Shown in pieces: positions 32,476-39,656 of a DNA stretch of 39,656 bases. The notes under the pieces were generated by a model. It was not told where the DNA came from. It worked only from the letters and a program-made list of their open reading frames with translations, and did not search any database. The stretch covers positions 1 through 39,656 of the forward strand of contig CANFKS010000029.1 in assembly GCA_947447625.1 (NCBI GenBank), read 5' to 3'. This DNA is from Rhodospirillales bacterium (GTDB lineage Bacteria; Pseudomonadota; Alphaproteobacteria; Acetobacterales; Acetobacteraceae). Every line of letters begins with the position of its first letter. The first letter of the stretch is position 1. The position numbers and the translations under genes are program-made.

Positions 32476-32515
32476 GCCTGATGATTTTTGGTGATTCCAC
32501 CAAAAATCATCAGGC
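32476..32515. repeat. ATTC-loop hairpin repeat, copy 2
   Basis: Perfect 18-bp stem GCCTGATGATTTTTGGTG (32476-32493) / CACCAAAAATCATCAGGC (32498-32515), loop ATTC. Same outer arms and same loop as 25299-25338, but the loop-proximal pairs differ in both arms, keeping the pairing. Confidence 0.8.
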
Positions 32516-32530
32516 TCTAGGACGCAAGAC

Positions 32531-32702
32531 AGCGCTTCTTTTTTTGAAAAAAAAGAATCAAAAAAACGTTCGACTTGAATTCTTCCTGTTGATGGGGGCG
32601 AAGCCAAAAGACATTGGCTTCGCCCCCTTCTCTATCCATATCCCGATGAACCCAAACGGATAAAAGTTTTTTGCGTCTTTTTTTTCAAAAAAGAAGCGCT
32701 TT
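32531..32702. repeat. Composite palindromic element, head-to-head pair with central hairpin (locus 6 of 7)
   Basis: Left half 32531-about 32570, right inverted half 32657-32702, 172 bp overall. The central hairpin is perfect: GGGGGCGAAGCCAA (32594-32607) / TTGGCTTCGCCCCC (32614-32627), loop AAGACA. It lies between convergent genes and reaches to 2 bp from the EamA stop. The central sequence differs from that of the copy at 10845 but the layout is the same. Confidence 0.87.
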
Positions 32703-32704
32703 CC

Positions 32705-33568
32705 TTACCTTCTCTCCGGCACCACCGTCACCGCAATCCCAACCAGCACCAGCGCCGCCCCGATCACGAAGCGCGCCGTCAGCGCCTCTCCCACCAGCAG
32801 CGTCGCCCCTCCGATCCCAAAAATCGGCTGCAAGGATTGGGTGGCCGCCGCAATCCGCGCCGGCACCAGGCGCATCATCGTCAGCCACACATACAGCCCC
32901 GCCACCGTCACCAGCGCCCCCAGGTAGAGCACGATCAAAACGCTCCCCACATGCGGCGTCACCACATGATCCCTCATCTCCCACCAGGCCGCCGGCACCA
33001 GGAACACCGTGCCGAACAGGCACGACCACCCCCCCACCGTGATCACCCCGTGCCGCCCGATCAGCCCCGTCGCCAGCACGTAATAGGCCGCAATCGAGGC
33101 GGTCGAACACAACACCAGCGCATTGCCGAGCATGCTTGATCCCGCCAGCGGATCGCCGTTCCACACCACGGTGGCCACCCCCGCCAACGCCACCGCCATC
33201 CCTGCGAGATGCCGCGCCCGCACCTGCTGCTTCAGGAAAATCGCGGCGAACAAGGCGATAAACATCGGGCTCGTCGCCGACAACATCGTCGCCACCGACG
33301 CTGCCGTCCACGCCACGCCGAGCGCCTGCAAGATCTGCCCGCCCACGATCCCGAGCAGCCCTAGCGCCAGCATCGCGAACAGGTCGCGCCAGGGCGGCAA
33401 GGGGCGAAACCGCATGAACACCGCAAAACACGGCACCGCCACCACATACCGCAGGGCCGTCAACGTATAGGGCGGAAAATCCACCAACGCGATTTTGGTC
33501 GCGGGGATCGACAAGCCCCACACCAGCATCAGCGCGGCCAAGACAGCCAAAGCCCGCGCGAGGCTCAC
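32705..33568 (-). CDS. EamA/DMT family transporter
   Basis: Inner-membrane exporter with two EamA repeats and about ten helices, 287 residues. The first repeat has ALMLVWGLSIPATKIALVDF and PPYTLTALRYVVAVPCFAVF; the second has SCLFGTVFLVPAAWWEM and PARIAAATQSLQPIFGIGGA. The family exports amino acids, nucleosides and other small metabolites. Its ATG overlaps the stop of the M20 hydrolase by 4 nt, so it probably moves a compound linked to that enzyme (inference). Last gene of a four-gene cluster. Confidence 0.9.
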   Translation of the reverse strand: MSLARALAVLAALMLVWGLSIPATKIALVDFPPYTLTALRYVVAVPCFAVFMRFRPLPPWRDLFAMLALGLLGIVGGQILQALGVAWTAASVATMLSATSPMFIALFAAIFLKQQVRARHLAGMAVALAGVATVVWNGDPLAGSSMLGNALVLCSTASIAAYYVLATGLIGRHGVITVGGWSCLFGTVFLVPAAWWEMRDHVVTPHVGSVLIVLYLGALVTVAGLYVWLTMMRLVPARIAAATQSLQPIFGIGGATLLVGEALTARFVIGAALVLVGIAVTVVPERR

Positions 33569-34815
33569 CCCGCCAACGCGATCAGGCTGCGCGCCAACAC
33601 CCTCGCCCCCGCCGCGACCTGCCGGGGCGAGGAATACTCCGCCGGATTATGGCTCACCCCATCCCTGGAGGGGATGAAAATCATCCCGGTCGGACACACC
33701 GAAACCAGGAACTGCGCATCATGAAACGCGCCCGACGGCAAGCGCAACGCCGAGAACCCGCATGCTGCGGCCGCCTGCGCCACCGTCTCGACCACCGATG
33801 GATCGAACCCGATCGGGTCCGCCGTGAAATGCTCCGCGATCACCGCGGTGCAGGTCTTCAACGCGCCCCGCACCACCGCCTCGATCGCATCCCCCTTCTG
33901 CTTCAACACCGCCGCATCCGGATGCCGCAAATCGATCGTGAACCGCGCCCGCCCGGCCACCGAGTTTGACGTATTGGGCGTCACATCGATCCGCGCCACC
34001 GTGAAGCGCAGCACATCCGCGGGGTCATGCATCATCGCATTCAACGCGTTGATCGCGCGGATCATGTCCTGCACCGCATCCCGCCGGAGCCCGACCGGCG
34101 CCGTTCCGGCATGCGCCGAAGCCCCGTTCACCGTCACGCTGAACCACCGGCTGCCCTGAATCCCGGTGACCACGCCGATATCCAGCCCCGCCGCCTCCAG
34201 CAGCGGCCCCTGCTCGATATGCGCCTCCAGATAGGCATGGGGCCGCCCGCCCAGCGCCCGCTGCGGCAAATCCGTCTCCAGCGCCAGATGCTCCGCCAGC
34301 GCCGCCCCGAACGTCACGCCCGATTGATCCGCCACCTCATCCCACGTCGACAACGGCGCGTGCCCGGACCACGCCATGCTTCCCATACACCCCGGTGCGA
34401 ACCGCCCGCCCTCCTCATTGGTCCAGGCCACCACCTCGATCGCCCGCTGCGTCGCCAACCCCGCATCGTCCAGCGCCGACAGCGCCTCAAGCCCGGCAAG
34501 CACCCCATAGATCCCATCGAACCGCCCGCCCTCGGGCTGGCTGTCCATGTGGCTGCCCGTCAGCACCGGCGCCAGAGTGGGGTCCGCCCCCTCGCGCCGC
34601 AAAAACAGGTTGGCCGCCGCATCGACACTCACCGTCGCCCCCGCCGCGCGCGCCCACGCCATCACCAGCCGCCGCGCCTCCCGATCGCCCGGCGACAGGC
34701 ATGGCCGGTTGACCCCGTCTCCCGGAATGGCCCCGATCTGCGCCAGCCGCATCAGCCGGTCCCACAGGCGGGTTTCGCTCACGGCGTCGGCGGCACGCGC
34801 GGCAGGATCGATCAC
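33565..34815 (-). CDS. M20 Zn-dependent hydrolase (allantoate amidohydrolase/N-carbamoyl-amino-acid hydrolase type)
   Basis: Binuclear-zinc amidohydrolase of the hydantoinase/carbamoylase group, 416 residues. Metal-site motifs are intact: TGSHMDSQPEGGRFDGIYGV, AWTNEEGGRFAPGCMGS, HIEQGPLLE and the late GVSHNPAEYSS. The family cleaves N-carbamoyl amino acids, allantoate or ureido acids. The GTG at 34815 overlaps the aminotransferase stop by 4 nt and its own stop overlaps the EamA start by 4 nt. Its position between a sugar-type aminotransferase and an exporter is unusual. No hydantoinase or purine-degradation gene is near. Confidence 0.9.
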   Translation of the reverse strand: MIDPAARAADAVSETRLWDRLMRLAQIGAIPGDGVNRPCLSPGDREARRLVMAWARAAGATVSVDAAANLFLRREGADPTLAPVLTGSHMDSQPEGGRFDGIYGVLAGLEALSALDDAGLATQRAIEVVAWTNEEGGRFAPGCMGSMAWSGHAPLSTWDEVADQSGVTFGAALAEHLALETDLPQRALGGRPHAYLEAHIEQGPLLEAAGLDIGVVTGIQGSRWFSVTVNGASAHAGTAPVGLRRDAVQDMIRAINALNAMMHDPADVLRFTVARIDVTPNTSNSVAGRARFTIDLRHPDAAVLKQKGDAIEAVVRGALKTCTAVIAEHFTADPIGFDPSVVETVAQAAAACGFSALRLPSGAFHDAQFLVSVCPTGMIFIPSRDGVSHNPAEYSSPRQVAAGARVLARSLIALAG

Positions 34816-35924
34816 GGCAACAAAATCCTCAATGTGGCGCAGATATGACCGACCTCGGCATCGGTCAGTTCCGGATACATCGGCAGAGACAGCACCTCCG
34901 CGCAAGCCCTCGCCGACTCCGCCCCCCCCGCCGGCCCAAGCGCCACCCGCCCCTGATAGGCCGGCTGCAAATGCACCGGCACCGGATAATGGATGCCGCT
35001 GCCGATACCCGCGTCCCGCAACGCCTGCTGGATCCGCCCCCGCTCGGGCAGCCGCATCACGTATTGATGGAACACATGGCTCGCCCCCGCCCGCCGCGCC
35101 GGCCGCAACCCCGCCGGCACCGCCGCATCATAGGCCGCCGCGATGGCCTGGCGCCGTGCGTTGTGCGCATCCAGATGCGCCAGCTTGGCCCGCAGGATCG
35201 CCGCCTGGATCTCGTCGAGCCGCGAATTGATGCCCTGCTCGGTCGAAATATAGTGGCTCCGCCAGCCGTATTGCCGCAGTGCCGCCATGAGATCGGCCCG
35301 TGCGGCATCCTGCGTGGCCACGATCCCGCCATCCCCGAGCGCGCCCAGATTCTTCGTCGGATACAGCGAAAACGTCGCCGCCTCCGTGAATGTCCCCAGT
35401 TTACGGCCGTCGAGCGTTGCGCCATGGGCCTGCGCGCAATCCTCGATCACCACCGCCCCATGCGCTGCCGCCGCCGCCATGATGGCCGGCAGATCGGCGG
35501 CCTGCCCATAGAGATGCACCGGGATCACCGCCTTGATCGGCGGCAGCCCCGCCGGCGGATGCGCCAGCACGCCAGCGAGCTCCAAGGGGTCCATCGTGTA
35601 GTGCGCCGGGTCGATATCGATCAGCACCGGCGTCGCCCCCACCATCTCCACCGCCGCCACGGTTGCCACCGCGGTATGCGACACGGTTGCCACCGCGCAG
35701 CCCGGCCCGATCCCGAGCGCCCGCAGCGCCAGCACGAGCGCATCGGTCCCGTTCCCGCATCCGACCGCGCGCGCCGTGCCCAGCCAGTGCGCGAATTCGC
35801 TTTCGAACGCCCGCCCCTCGCTCCCCAGGATATACCATCCCGACTCCAGCGCGCGCGCCACTGCCGCGTCGATCTCGCCTTTGAGCGCCCGATACCCCGC
35901 CCCCGGATTAGCCTGCGGAATCAT
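34812..35924 (-). CDS. DegT/DnrJ/EryC1/StrS family aminotransferase
   Basis: PLP-dependent aminotransferase that usually aminates a keto group of a nucleotide-activated sugar. 370 residues. Hallmarks: GSEGRAFESEFAHWLGTARA, GCGNGTDALVLALRALGIGP, PVHLYGQAADLPAI, VIEDCAQAHGA and the Schiff-base Lys191 in FSLYPTKNLGALGDGG. C-terminal GIHYPVPVHLQPAY is typical of dTDP-3-amino-sugar enzymes. Together with the upstream epimerase/dehydratase this suggests amino-sugar synthesis for a surface glycan (inference). Confidence 0.93.
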   Translation of the reverse strand: MIPQANPGAGYRALKGEIDAAVARALESGWYILGSEGRAFESEFAHWLGTARAVGCGNGTDALVLALRALGIGPGCAVATVSHTAVATVAAVEMVGATPVLIDIDPAHYTMDPLELAGVLAHPPAGLPPIKAVIPVHLYGQAADLPAIMAAAAAHGAVVIEDCAQAHGATLDGRKLGTFTEAATFSLYPTKNLGALGDGGIVATQDAARADLMAALRQYGWRSHYISTEQGINSRLDEIQAAILRAKLAHLDAHNARRQAIAAAYDAAVPAGLRPARRAGASHVFHQYVMRLPERGRIQQALRDAGIGSGIHYPVPVHLQPAYQGRVALGPAGGAESARACAEVLSLPMYPELTDAEVGHICATLRILLP

Positions 35925-35941
35925 GCTATTACCCCTTAAAA

Positions 35942-35983
35942 CGGAAAAGTTTCGTGCTTCTTTTTTTCAAAAAAGAAGCGCTT
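35942..35983. repeat. Palindromic A/T-tract repeat, single inverted copy (locus 7 of 7)
   Basis: CGGAAAAG-TTTCGTGCTTC-T7-C-A6-GAAGCGCTTT in outline, lying in the 65-bp gap between the epimerase stop and the aminotransferase start. Inside an operon the hairpin could attenuate downstream expression. Confidence 0.8.
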
Positions 35984-35989
35984 TCTCAC

Positions 35990-36955
35990 CTAAAGATACT
36001 GCCCCAGCCGCTCCCGATACCAGGCAAGCGACCGCCCAATCCCCTCCTCCAGCCCCACCAGCGGCGCCCACCCGGTCGCCGCGCGAAACGCCGTATCATT
36101 GGCATGGTACGACCCGATATCGATCGTGGCCCGATCGGCCGGGAACTCCCGCGTCACGAACTGCGCCTCCGGCACCAGTTTCGCGAGGATCCCGGCGATT
36201 TCCAGCAGCGAAGCCGGCGGCGGCCCGCCGATATTGAACACCCGCCCATGGCAGGCCGGCGCCGCCGCGGCCAGGAACGCCGCCGTCACGTCGTCGACAT
36301 AGGTCATATCCCGCAACTGATCCCCGCCCCATACTTCGAACGGCTTGCCCTCCAGCACGCAGCGCAGCCAGATGCCCAGGAAGGTTTGCCGTGCATCGCG
36401 AATGCGCAGGCGCGGCCCGTAGCAGTTGGTCAGTCGCAACGACACCACCGGCCGCCCCGCCGTGCGGTGCTCGATCATCCAGTATTGCTCGCCCGCGAAT
36501 TTCGACACCCCGTTGGCATCCGGCGGATTGACCGGGTGCTCCTCATCGACCGGCAAATAATGCGGCCGCCCGTAGAATTGCCGCGTCGAGGCATGCACCA
36601 CGATCGCCCCTGGTGCGGCCTCCCGCGCCGCCTGGATCAGCCGCACCTGCGCCACCGCATTGACCGCGATATCCGCCAGCGGATCGCGCTGCCCGCCCAT
36701 ATGGCTGGTCTGGGCCGCCAGATTGTAGATCACATCGACGCCTTCGCAGAGATTGCGCAGGTCGATCTCGCGGATATCCGCCCGCACCAGTTCAACCGCG
36801 CTGCCCTCCAGGTTGGCTGGATTGGCCCCCCCCCCGAACAGGAACCCATCGAGCGCCGTCACCCGAGCGCCCCGCGCGGCCAGCGCGTGGCACAGGTTCG
36901 AGCCGAGAAACCCGGCCCCGCCGGTGACGAGAATTTTGCGGCCGTTCCAGTCCAT
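35990..36955 (-). CDS. NAD-dependent epimerase/dehydratase with Asn at the catalytic Tyr position
   Basis: Extended-SDR nucleotide-sugar enzyme, 321 residues. NAD motif ILVTGGAGFLGSNLCHALAA (8-27), NLAAQTSH, then HASTRQFYG with the Ser/Thr, and the active-site region HPVNPPDANGVSKFAGEQYW (140-159). The expected Tyr of YxxxK is Asn148, with Lys152 kept. C-terminal: DMTYVDDVTAAFL and GRVFNIGGPPPASLLEIAGI. Most family members are UDP-glucose 4-epimerase or dehydratases; the Asn makes the reaction uncertain. Probably first gene of the cluster with the aminotransferase, hydrolase and exporter. Confidence 0.88.
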   Translation of the reverse strand: MDWNGRKILVTGGAGFLGSNLCHALAARGARVTALDGFLFGGGANPANLEGSAVELVRADIREIDLRNLCEGVDVIYNLAAQTSHMGGQRDPLADIAVNAVAQVRLIQAAREAAPGAIVVHASTRQFYGRPHYLPVDEEHPVNPPDANGVSKFAGEQYWMIEHRTAGRPVVSLRLTNCYGPRLRIRDARQTFLGIWLRCVLEGKPFEVWGGDQLRDMTYVDDVTAAFLAAAAPACHGRVFNIGGPPPASLLEIAGILAKLVPEAQFVTREFPADRATIDIGSYHANDTAFRAATGWAPLVGLEEGIGRSLAWYRERLGQYL

Positions 36956-37122
36956 CGTGTGGCGCTCCTCAGGGATACCGGGTGCTAACGCCGGATCGTG
37001 GCGAAAGGAAGCCCGATCATGCCGTGAATACGGTCAGACCATGCCCGCCTTGCGCGCGCCACCCTTGTTGTCCGGGCCACGCCGCTTGCATGCTGCGGGC
37101 CGGCAACCGCGAGGCGGACTGG

Positions 37123-39060
37123 ATGGGTGGCGGCAGACACGAAGGCGAAGCCCATCACCGGCGCGGCAGCCTCGCCGCGCTTTCGATCGCCGCCCTCGGA
37201 ATCGTCTTCGGCGCCATCGGCACCTCGCCGCTCTACGCGCTGAGCCAGTTGATGTTCCACACCGGCGTCGACGAGGCCGCGCGCGACGTGCCCGGCGCGC
37301 TCTCCCTCGTGGTCTGGACCATCACCCTCATCGTCGCCCTCAAATATGCCATCCTGATGCTGCGCGCCGAAAACGACGGCGAAGGCGGCGTCTTTGCCCT
37401 TTACGGCCTGATCCATCCCTACAAGCGCCGCGGCGCCCGGTTCCTGCTCTGGGCCCTGATGCTCGGCGCCGGCCTGCTGTTCGGCGATGGCATGCTGACG
37501 CCGGCGATCAGCGTGCTCGCTGCCGTCGAAGGCCTCGAAGTCGCCGCCCCCCAACTCGCCGGCGCCGTCGTCCCCATCACCGTGGTCCTGCTCGGCATCG
37601 TCTTCGCCCTGCAATCGCGCGGCACCGCCGGCATTGGCGCCATCTTCGGCCCGATCATGCTGATCTGGTTCATCGTCATCGCCGTCCTCGGCGCGCTCCA
37701 GATCGCGGCCCACCCTGAAATCCTCGCCGCCCTGGACCCGCGCCGCGGCGCCCTCTTCCTGTGGCACTGCGGCGGATGGCGGATCATGCTGATCCTCGGC
37801 GCCCTGATCCTTGTCGTGAGCGGCGCCGAGGCGATGTATGCCGATCTCGGCCATTTCGGCGCCCGCCCCATCCGCCTGGCCTGGTTCCTTGTCGTCTACC
37901 CCGCTGTGCTGCTCAACTATCTCGGCCAGGGCGCCTTTCTCATGCATGGCGGCACGGTGATCGGCGACACCCTGTTCTTCAGCATCGTCCCCCCGGCCAT
38001 GGCCCTGCCCATGGTGGGGCTGGCCACACTCGCCACCGTGATCGCTTCGCAAGCCCTGATTTCAGGGGTTTTCACCCTTGCCGTCCAAGCGATCCGCCTC
38101 GGCCTGTTCCCCCGCCTCCTGATCCGCCACACCCACCACGACAACCCCGGCCACGTCTACGTGCCCTTCGCCAACGCCGCCCTCTGCGCCGGCTGTGTCC
38201 TGCTCGTCGTCCTGTTCGGCTCCTCCCCCGCCCTCGGCGCCGCCTACGGCCTGACGGTCGCCGGCGTGATGGCCATGACCATCGCCGGCGTCATCCCCGT
38301 GGCACGCTGGGTCTGGTCATGGCCGATATCCTTGATCGTGATCGTCTGGGGCGGCTTCGGCGCGCTCTCCGCTCTCTTCCTCGCCGCCACCCTGCTCACC
38401 ATCGGCCGGGGCGGCTGGGTCCCGCTCGCCATCGGGGCCGCCTGCTTCGGCATCATGACCACCTGGCAATGGGGCCGCAAAGCCACCTTCGCCGCCTATT
38501 CCGCCCGCCCCGCGATGACCATGGCCGAGCTTGTGCGCCTGCACCGCGAGGCCCCAAGCTTCATCGAACGCAACGCCGTCCTGATGGCCCCCAAACCCAT
38601 CCGAGACATCTCCGACCGCGCGCCCGCCCTGATGCGCCTGATATGGGAACGCTCCGGCCTGCTGCCGCGCAACCTCCTCTTCGTCGAAGTCACCCACCGC
38701 AAAACCGCCTACATCCATGAGGCCCGCTGCGACGTCACCGTCTTCGCGGCAGACCCCGCGCTCGGCAACATCGCCAGCGTCGAAGTCAAATTCGGCTTCA
38801 TGGAGGAGCCCAACGTCGAACGCGTGCTGGCGGACATGGCCCGCCACGCCCGGATCGCACTGCCCACCGACCCCAGGCACTGGATCGTGCACGTCAGCCA
38901 CGAAAACCTGCTGCCCGCCCGCGGCATGGGCCGCCTCGCTTGCCTGCGCCTGGCGCTGTTCGGCCTGCTCCGCCGCATGTCGCAACCCGCCTACTACTAT
39001 TACGGCCTTGGCGACGAGGTCCAACTCTCGGCCGAAATCATGCCGGTCCGGGTCAGATAG
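37123..39060 (+). CDS. kup: KUP-type potassium uptake protein
   Basis: Inner-membrane K+/H+ symporter of the KUP/HAK family, 645 residues, about 12 helices to residue 450 and a cytoplasmic C-terminal domain. Signature GIVFGAIGTSPLYALSQLMF near the N-terminus, NDGEGGVFALYGLI, LFGDGMLTPAISVLAAVEGL, and GQGAFLMHGG. The ATG at 37123 was chosen for GAGG (37111-37114) 8 nt upstream; in-frame ATGs at 37090 and 36982 would add residues outside the family. Divergent from the epimerase with about 167 bp between the starts; no regulatory motif identified. Confidence 0.95.
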   Translation: MGGGRHEGEAHHRRGSLAALSIAALGIVFGAIGTSPLYALSQLMFHTGVDEAARDVPGALSLVVWTITLIVALKYAILMLRAENDGEGGVFALYGLIHPYKRRGARFLLWALMLGAGLLFGDGMLTPAISVLAAVEGLEVAAPQLAGAVVPITVVLLGIVFALQSRGTAGIGAIFGPIMLIWFIVIAVLGALQIAAHPEILAALDPRRGALFLWHCGGWRIMLILGALILVVSGAEAMYADLGHFGARPIRLAWFLVVYPAVLLNYLGQGAFLMHGGTVIGDTLFFSIVPPAMALPMVGLATLATVIASQALISGVFTLAVQAIRLGLFPRLLIRHTHHDNPGHVYVPFANAALCAGCVLLVVLFGSSPALGAAYGLTVAGVMAMTIAGVIPVARWVWSWPISLIVIVWGGFGALSALFLAATLLTIGRGGWVPLAIGAACFGIMTTWQWGRKATFAAYSARPAMTMAELVRLHREAPSFIERNAVLMAPKPIRDISDRAPALMRLIWERSGLLPRNLLFVEVTHRKTAYIHEARCDVTVFAADPALGNIASVEVKFGFMEEPNVERVLADMARHARIALPTDPRHWIVHVSHENLLPARGMGRLACLRLALFGLLRRMSQPAYYYYGLGDEVQLSAEIMPVRVR

Positions 39061-39071
39061 GAGCACCTCCC

Positions 39072-39656
39072 ATGTCATGGCGTACAAGACTGACCGAACG
39101 GCTCGGCCTCGCGCTGCCGATCCTGCTCGCCCCCATGGGCGGCGCGGCCGGCGGCCGCCTCGCCGCTGCCGTCACAACCGCGGGCGGTCTCGGCCTGATC
39201 GGCGGCGGCTATGGGGACGCCGCCTGGCTCGACCGCGAATTCGCCGCCGCCGGCAACACCCGCGTCGGCGGCGGCTTCATCACCTGGTCCCTCGCCCGCC
39301 AGCCCGCCCTGCTCGACCATATGCTGGCCCATGCCCCCGCCGCGGTCATGCTCTCCTTCGGCGATCCCGCCCCCTTCGCCCCCGCCATCCGCGCCGCCGG
39401 CAGCACGCTGGTCTGCCAGGTCCAGACCATCGCCCACACCAGGGCCGCCCTCGCAGCCGGCGCCGATATCATCGTCGCCCAGGGCGCCGAAGCCGGCGGC
39501 CACGGCGCCACCCGCGCCACCCTCACCTTGGTGCCCGAAATCGCCGACCTCCTGGCCGCCGAAAGCCCCCATACAATCCTTGTCGCCGCCGGCGGCATCG
39601 CCGATGGCCGCGGCATGGCCGCCGCCATGATGCTCGGCGCCGACGGCGTGATGCTC
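39072..39656 (+). CDS. Nitronate monooxygenase (2-nitropropane dioxygenase family), cut by window end
   Basis: FMN-dependent TIM-barrel enzyme oxidising alkyl nitronates such as propionate 3-nitronate. The first 195 residues are present and the frame is open at the window edge. Motifs: ALPILLAPMGGAAGGRLAAA, TTAGGLGLIGGGYGD, AQGAEAGGHGA, the family FMN/catalytic His loop, and VAAGGIADGRGMAAAMMLGA. Starts 11 nt after the kup stop, so it may be cotranscribed. FabK-like enoyl reductases share the fold, but AEAGGH favours nitronate monooxygenase. Confidence 0.88.
   Translation, partial: MSWRTRLTERLGLALPILLAPMGGAAGGRLAAAVTTAGGLGLIGGGYGDAAWLDREFAAAGNTRVGGGFITWSLARQPALLDHMLAHAPAAVMLSFGDPAPFAPAIRAAGSTLVCQVQTIAHTRAALAAGADIIVAQGAEAGGHGATRATLTLVPEIADLLAAESPHTILVAAGGIADGRGMAAAMMLGADGVML

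Noticed and set aside
36982-37122. Longer Kup N-terminus
   Set aside because: Cys/Pro-rich residues outside the family; a better-spaced ribosome site supports 37123.

Overview
The window is high-GC DNA from an alphaproteobacterium, most likely of the Acetobacteraceae. The support is the gene set (TrcR/DUF1013, YdcH/DUF465 and DUF1192 proteins, an NdvA-type glucan exporter, a DctQM-fused TRAP permease), very high GC at third codon positions, and an abundant A/T-tract palindromic repeat of the AAGCGCTTC...GAAGC...ATCCG type between genes. The lineage is inferred from composition and gene content, not from a marker gene. No rRNA, tRNA, CRISPR array, integrase or transposase was seen. Most of the window looks like ordinary chromosome.

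Layout. 1-6.4 kb (+): an atypical LuxR-type regulator whose 5' end may be outside the window, CPD photolyase, a cyclopropane-fatty-acid synthase family methyltransferase, a calcineurin-like phosphoesterase, a hybrid histidine kinase (HK-REC-HPt) and a nucleoside 2-deoxyribosyltransferase. 6.4-8.25 kb (-): a tight operon DUF465-purE-purK with 4-nt overlaps. 8.4-9.6 kb: a second DUF465 gene (+), trcR (-) and a DUF1192 gene (+). 9.6-12.1 kb (-): a hypothetical protein, an hsp20 gene with a possible ROSE-like RNA thermometer, a VOC protein and mobA. 12.3-20.4 kb, mostly (+): a TRAP transporter (dctP, fused dctQM), an aldose dehydrogenase-like oxidoreductase, msrA and an SsuABC/TauABC-like ABC importer, with one enoyl-CoA hydratase on (-). 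20.5-24.05 kb (-): a TPR-glycosyltransferase, a possible small CxxCH protein, nrdB and a SCO-family protein. 24.4-25.2 kb (+): an HpcH/HpaI aldolase. 25.3-31.2 kb, mostly (-): flavin reductase + MFS, then SDR-pdxY-ndvA, with a small glycine-zipper lipoprotein on (+). 31.3-32.4 kb (+): an Old Yellow Enzyme. 32.7-36.96 kb (-): a tight cluster of NAD-dependent epimerase, DegT aminotransferase, M20 hydrolase and EamA exporter. 37.1-39.66 kb (+): kup, and a nitronate monooxygenase cut by the window end.

Two features above gene level stand out. First, G/C strand asymmetry is very strong and changes sign in blocks. The + strand is C-rich at 1-6.2 kb, G-rich from about 6.3 to 22 kb, and C-rich again from about 25.3 kb to the end. 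Genes on both strands follow the block they sit in, which suggests an inverted segment or an unusual replication history. Second, seven intergenic sites carry one palindromic repeat family. Four are head-to-head pairs around a private spacer, and in the two longest the spacer is itself a strong GC-rich hairpin, like a miniature inverted-repeat element. A second hairpin family with an ATTC loop sits at two gene ends. Several genes take their stop codons from these repeats or from terminator hairpins.

No complete undescribed system could be demonstrated. The best candidates for follow-up are the composite palindromic repeats, the skew block, and the epimerase/aminotransferase/M20 hydrolase/EamA operon, whose epimerase has Asn in place of the catalytic Tyr.
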